Made by a program: the position numbers and the translations under genes. From DATAFO01 sp046728935 (GTDB lineage Bacteria; Actinomycetota; Thermoleophilia; Solirubrobacterales; 70-9), in assembly GCA_046728935.1 (NCBI GenBank), contig JBKPFS010000015.1, positions 1 through 7,638 on the forward strand: a stretch of 7,638 bases of DNA. The letters run 5' to 3'. Below the pieces are notes generated by a model, which was not told the origin of the DNA, did not search any database, and saw only the letters and a program-made list of their open reading frames with translations. This document shows, piece after piece, positions 5,712 through 7,638 of this stretch; the first letter of the stretch is position 1; the number at the start of each line of letters is the position of its first letter.

Positions 5712-6611
5712 ATGAGCCGGTCCTCAGCGCGCCCTCGTAGAGCCGACGCGGTGCGCCGGCCGCCAATCAGCGTGGTCGTTCCCTTCCGCGGTGATCGCGG
5801 GACCGCGGAGACGACGCTCGCCGCCTTCTCCTCTCCGCGATTGAGGGAGGGGGATGAGCTCGTCCTCGTCGACAACAGCGATGAAGGCGTCGCGACGGAG
5901 CTCGCGGCGGAACCGCTGCGGGTGGTGCGGGCCACGGCCGAGCGCTCCTCCTACCACGCCCGCAACGTCGGAGCGCACGCGGCCGTGGCGGGGGAGTGGC
6001 TGCTCTTCGTCGACGCCGATTGCGTCCCGGCGCACGATCTGCTCGACGCGTACTTCCGGAAGCCAATCGATGATCGCTGCTCGATCGTCGCCGGCGAGAT
6101 CTCGGGTGACGAGGGCCAGTCGGGGCTGATGCCGCGCTACGCCCGCTCGCGCAACTACCTGAGCCAGACCCAGGGCCTGCACGGCAAGGCCGGCACCGCG
6201 GCGGCGACCGCCAACCTGCTGGTGCGCCGCGCCGCGTTCGAGCAGGTCGGCGGCTTTCGCGAGGGGATCCGATCTGGCGGCGACGTCGACCTGTGCTGGC
6301 GCCTGCTGGACGCCGGCTGGACCCTGGAGTACCGGCCGGAAGCGGGCGTCGTCCACCGTCATCGCGAGACGCTCCTCGGGTTCCTCGGTCAGGTCGCGCG
6401 CTATGCCGCCGGGGCGAGGTGGCTCGACGCGCAGCATCCGGGCTCGTCTCCGCGCTGGCCCCTCCTCCCGGGGCTCGCAGGCGCCGCCCGCGATATCGGC
6501 GCGAACGTCGCGCGCGGCCGCTTCGAGGAGGCGACCTACAGGGCGATCGACTCCCTCGGCCTGGTCGCCCACAACGTCGGCTACCTGACGAGGAACGACG
6601 CGCCTAGCTGA
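5712..6611 (+). CDS. Family 2 glycosyltransferase (GT-A fold)
   Basis: This 299-residue protein should transfer a sugar from a nucleotide-sugar donor, probably during envelope polysaccharide or glycoconjugate synthesis. The GT-A pattern is clear: an N-terminal strand ISVVVPFRGD, VDNSD with D54 for the nucleotide, a conserved RNVGAHAA segment, and the metal-binding DAD at 101-103 (FVDADCVP). Further on come TANLLVRRAAFEQVGGF, GGDVDLCWRL (D191, D193) in the acceptor/catalytic region, and VHRHRE (H215, H217). I see no membrane segment or signal peptide. The motif order is reminiscent of the GT domain of MftF-like enzymes, but the extra MftF domains and a mycofactocin cluster are absent, so donor and acceptor are unknown. 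ATG 5712 is chosen, with a weak GGACGGA upstream; an upstream TTG at 5640 would translate through the palindrome and adds nothing conserved. Its neighbours do not point to a pathway. Confidence 0.88.
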   Translation: MSRSSARPRRADAVRRPPISVVVPFRGDRGTAETTLAAFSSPRLREGDELVLVDNSDEGVATELAAEPLRVVRATAERSSYHARNVGAHAAVAGEWLLFVDADCVPAHDLLDAYFRKPIDDRCSIVAGEISGDEGQSGLMPRYARSRNYLSQTQGLHGKAGTAAATANLLVRRAAFEQVGGFREGIRSGGDVDLCWRLLDAGWTLEYRPEAGVVHRHRETLLGFLGQVARYAAGARWLDAQHPGSSPRWPLLPGLAGAARDIGANVARGRFEEATYRAIDSLGLVAHNVGYLTRNDAPS

Positions 6612-6684
6612 CGGCGCGTGTCGCGTTGCCGGTCCGTATCACCGTCAACCCCGACCTCACCATTGGCTGGGTGCCGGGCTCGCC
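6612..6684. other. Convergent intergenic gap without a clear terminator
   Basis: This 73-base gap separates two convergent transcripts. I see only 4-bp stems, such as CGGC (6612-6615) with GCCG (6628-6631), and GGGC (6676-6679) with GCCC (6682-6685). No T tract is present on either strand. Termination here is presumably factor-dependent, or lies inside the coding ends. Confidence 0.4.
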
Positions 6685-7155
6685 CTAGGGGGGAACGCCG
6701 CGCTCCCGCGCCTCGGCGGCGCTGATGTTGGCGTCGGCGAGCGCGAGCTCGCGGTCGGCGTACATCTGCATGCGGCGCAGCAGGCCGCCCTCGAACGAGT
6801 AGATCACCGCCCCCTCCTCGGCGAAGTCGACACCGTCGACCGTGTGGCCCTCGCGGCGTACCAGCACCAGGACGCTGTCGCCCAGGTCCACGTAGAGCTC
6901 GGGAAACGCGACGAAGGTTTCGAAGAGGCGACCGATGGCGCGGAGCGCCGCGAGGGTCGCGTCCAAGCCGGCGTGGGACTTGGAACCCTCGGGCGAGTGG
7001 CGCCAGACGGTCTCGTAATTGCGGTGCACCAGCGGCCGGACCCGGGCGAGGAACTCGGACTCGGCCGTCTTGTCTTGCGCGATGAGGCCGAAGTTGTTGC
7101 CCTCCGGCGGGATCAGCCTGCGCGCGAGCTCGAGGTGGTCGAGCCTCGGGCTCAC
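6685..7155 (-). CDS. NTF2/SnoaL-like family protein
   Basis: This 156-residue protein has the layout of a cone-shaped alpha+beta NTF2-like fold. It starts with helices (LARRLI near 10, then FLARVRPLVHRNYETVW at 35-51) and a SHAGLDATLAALRAIG segment like the 'G-x-x-a' helix of SnoaL proteins. Strands follow (FPELYVDLGDSVLVLVR at 84-100, EEGAVIYSFEGGLLRRMQMY at 113-132). It ends in the characteristic 'aryY.Dr..AL.A' helix (MYADRELALADA). NTF2-like proteins bind small hydrophobic ligands, and some are isomerases, cyclases or dehydratases. No catalytic His-Asp pair can be assigned with confidence, so substrate and activity are unknown. The start is GTG at 7155-7153, overlapping the TGA of the upstream GerW-like gene as GTGA. 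This implies translational coupling and explains the lack of a strong Shine-Dalgarno. The two form an operon read away from the right edge. Confidence 0.8.
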   Translation of the reverse strand: MSPRLDHLELARRLIPPEGNNFGLIAQDKTAESEFLARVRPLVHRNYETVWRHSPEGSKSHAGLDATLAALRAIGRLFETFVAFPELYVDLGDSVLVLVRREGHTVDGVDFAEEGAVIYSFEGGLLRRMQMYADRELALADANISAAEARERGVPP

Positions 7156-7475
7156 CGCTTTCGCAGCGCCACCAGGGCGATCACGGAGATGGCGACGAGC
7201 GCCTGCTGCGCGAGCCGGGTGTAGTCGCGCGCCGGCACCCAGCGAACGGCGCCGCCCTCGATCACGTAGGCGCCCACGGGGCGGGCCCCGAGCCCGAAGC
7301 CGCCTCCGCCGCCGGATTGGCCCTGCTCGGGCCCCTCGCCGCTGCCCCCTCCAGCGCCGCCGCCGACCGCCGCGGCCGGGATCACGGTCACCCCGTCGCG
7401 CTCGTAGGGGTCTCCGTAGACGCGTTTCACGGTGATCGCGTCGCGAGCCTTCGAGATCGTCTCCTGAATGTCCAT
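7152..7475 (-). CDS. GerW/YtfJ-family glycine-rich membrane-anchored protein
   Basis: This is a 107-residue protein. An N-terminal helix and strand (MDIQETISKARDAITVKRVY) precede GVTVIPAAAVGGGAGGG, a Gly/Ser/Gln-rich stretch at about 38-60, then GFGLGARPVGAYVI and GAVRWVPARD. That order is typical of the GerW/YtfJ family. In Bacillus, YtfJ (GerW) is a spore protein needed for some germinant responses; in non-sporing Actinobacteria homologues are widespread and their role is unclear. Here a hydrophobic segment at about 88-104 followed by RKR predicts a single C-terminal membrane anchor with the tail in the cytoplasm. The ATG start is supported by AGGAGG at 7480-7485, 4 nt upstream. The stop overlaps the start of the NTF2-like gene. 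The family call is confident; a sporulation role should not be assumed. Confidence 0.85.
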   Translation of the reverse strand: MDIQETISKARDAITVKRVYGDPYERDGVTVIPAAAVGGGAGGGSGEGPEQGQSGGGGGFGLGARPVGAYVIEGGAVRWVPARDYTRLAQQALVAISVIALVALRKR

Positions 7476-7479
7476 CGCT

Positions 7480-7485
7480 CCTCCT
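7480..7485 (-). promoter_or_regulatory. Strong Shine-Dalgarno of the GerW-like gene
   Basis: On the - strand the sequence reads GAGAGGAGGAGCG before the ATG, a strong anti-Shine-Dalgarno match. It confirms the ATG at 7475 and suggests efficient translation of the operon's first gene. Confidence 0.7.
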
Positions 7486-7527
7486 CTCGCCAGGTGGCGA
7501 CTATGGCACCTAAGAGGGCTGATGTGG

Positions 7528-7558
7528 GTTATCCACGCACGCGCCTAACCCCGATCAA
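7528..7558 (-). promoter_or_regulatory. Weak candidate promoter for the GerW-like/NTF2-like operon
   Basis: Read on the - strand, TTGATC (7558-7553) could be a -35 and GATAAC (7533-7528) a -10, each four of six matches to the housekeeping consensus. The spacer is 19 bp, longer than the usual 17. It lies about 50 nt upstream of the GerW-like start and just after the stop of the preceding gene. The call is tentative, because such matches occur by chance. Confidence 0.25.
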
Positions 7559-7562
7559 GCCG

Positions 7563-7638
7563 CTACCGAAGCCGTTCGACCGCCGCGCGAACGGCGGCGG
7601 CGGACTCCACAGCCTGCTCGTCGGACTCGTACTTGCGG
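7563..7638 (-). CDS. 3' end of a - strand gene, product not recognised
   Basis: On the - strand the frame entering from the right edge runs 24 codons to a TAG at 7565-7563, ending with the residues KYESDEQAVESAAAVRAAVERLR. The composition (Ala/Glu/Arg, probably one long amphipathic helix) and the high G/C at third positions look like a genuine coding end. It is too short to name a family. It lies 87 bp upstream of the GerW-like gene in the same direction, so it may belong to the same transcription unit unless the internal hairpin terminates it. Confidence 0.5.
   Translation of the reverse strand, partial: RKYESDEQAVESAAAVRAAVERLR
7571..7595 (-). repeat. Perfect 8-bp inverted repeat in the 3' end of the right-edge gene
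   Basis: GCCGTTCG (7571-7578) and CGAACGGC (7588-7595) are exact reverse complements separated by 9 nt. On the - strand the hairpin falls just before the stop codon. It could serve as a terminator for that gene, but no T run follows, so it may only stabilise the mRNA end. Confidence 0.4.

Noticed and set aside
3509..5740. 743-codon + strand ORF in another frame of rel
   Set aside because: It is Arg/Ala/Pro-rich with no motif, while the rel frame carries all catalytic residues through to 5618.
5724..6572. 282-codon - strand ORF opposite the glycosyltransferase
   Set aside because: It has no recognisable domain, and the + strand GT-A motifs cover the same bases.
5712..6611. Mycofactocin glycosyltransferase MftF
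   Set aside because: The motif order is similar, but the protein is too short, lacks the extra domains, and no mycofactocin genes are nearby.
6844..7435. + strand ORFs opposite the NTF2-like and GerW-like genes
   Set aside because: They are Arg-rich shadows; the - strand frames have family patterns, a strong ribosome site and a coupled overlap.
1..7638. CRISPR array, tRNA, rRNA, transposase or phage genes
   Set aside because: I saw no regularly spaced repeats, cloverleaf-like or rRNA-like sequence, and no integrase or transposase motifs.

Overview
The window is very GC-rich, with G or C at most third codon positions. The gene set looks actinobacterial: a long bifunctional Rel with an RXKD motif, a GerW/YtfJ-type glycine-rich protein, and a recJ gene with leaderless-promoter geometry. 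The neighbourhood (a probable secF tail, a small membrane protein, recJ, rel) fits deep-branching Actinobacteriota such as Thermoleophilia/Solirubrobacterales. That placement is an inference from gene content and composition, not a database match.

Left part (1-687, + strand): the last 54 codons of an upstream gene, probably secF. A 166-base stretch follows, holding two hairpins and a questionable 54-codon ORF. Then comes a 92-residue, three-helix membrane protein and a terminator-like hairpin just ahead of recJ.

Centre (688-5618, + strand): recJ encodes an 865-residue ssDNA exonuclease with all DHH/DHHA1 motifs and a long C-terminal extension. It runs directly into rel, a bifunctional (p)ppGpp synthetase/hydrolase with every metal-binding and catalytic residue I could check. 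Rel has no ATG, GTG or TTG where its start should be. A perfect Shine-Dalgarno inside the end of recJ sits 7 nt before an in-frame ATA, which is the most unusual observation here.

Right part (5619-7638): an intergenic stretch with a striking 39-base imperfect palindrome precedes a family 2 glycosyltransferase on +. Convergent to it on the - strand is a two-gene operon, a GerW-like protein followed by an NTF2/SnoaL-like protein, joined by a GTGA stop/start overlap. At the right edge is the 3' end of another - strand gene.

Together the left and centre form a conserved housekeeping block (protein export, DNA repair, stringent response) that parallels the Firmicutes secDF-yrvD-recJ-apt-relA order, but without apt. 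I see no phage, transposase, CRISPR, tRNA or rRNA, and no clear new defence or biosynthetic system. The points worth a second look are the rel start, the leaderless recJ promoter, the intergenic palindromes and the small proteins.
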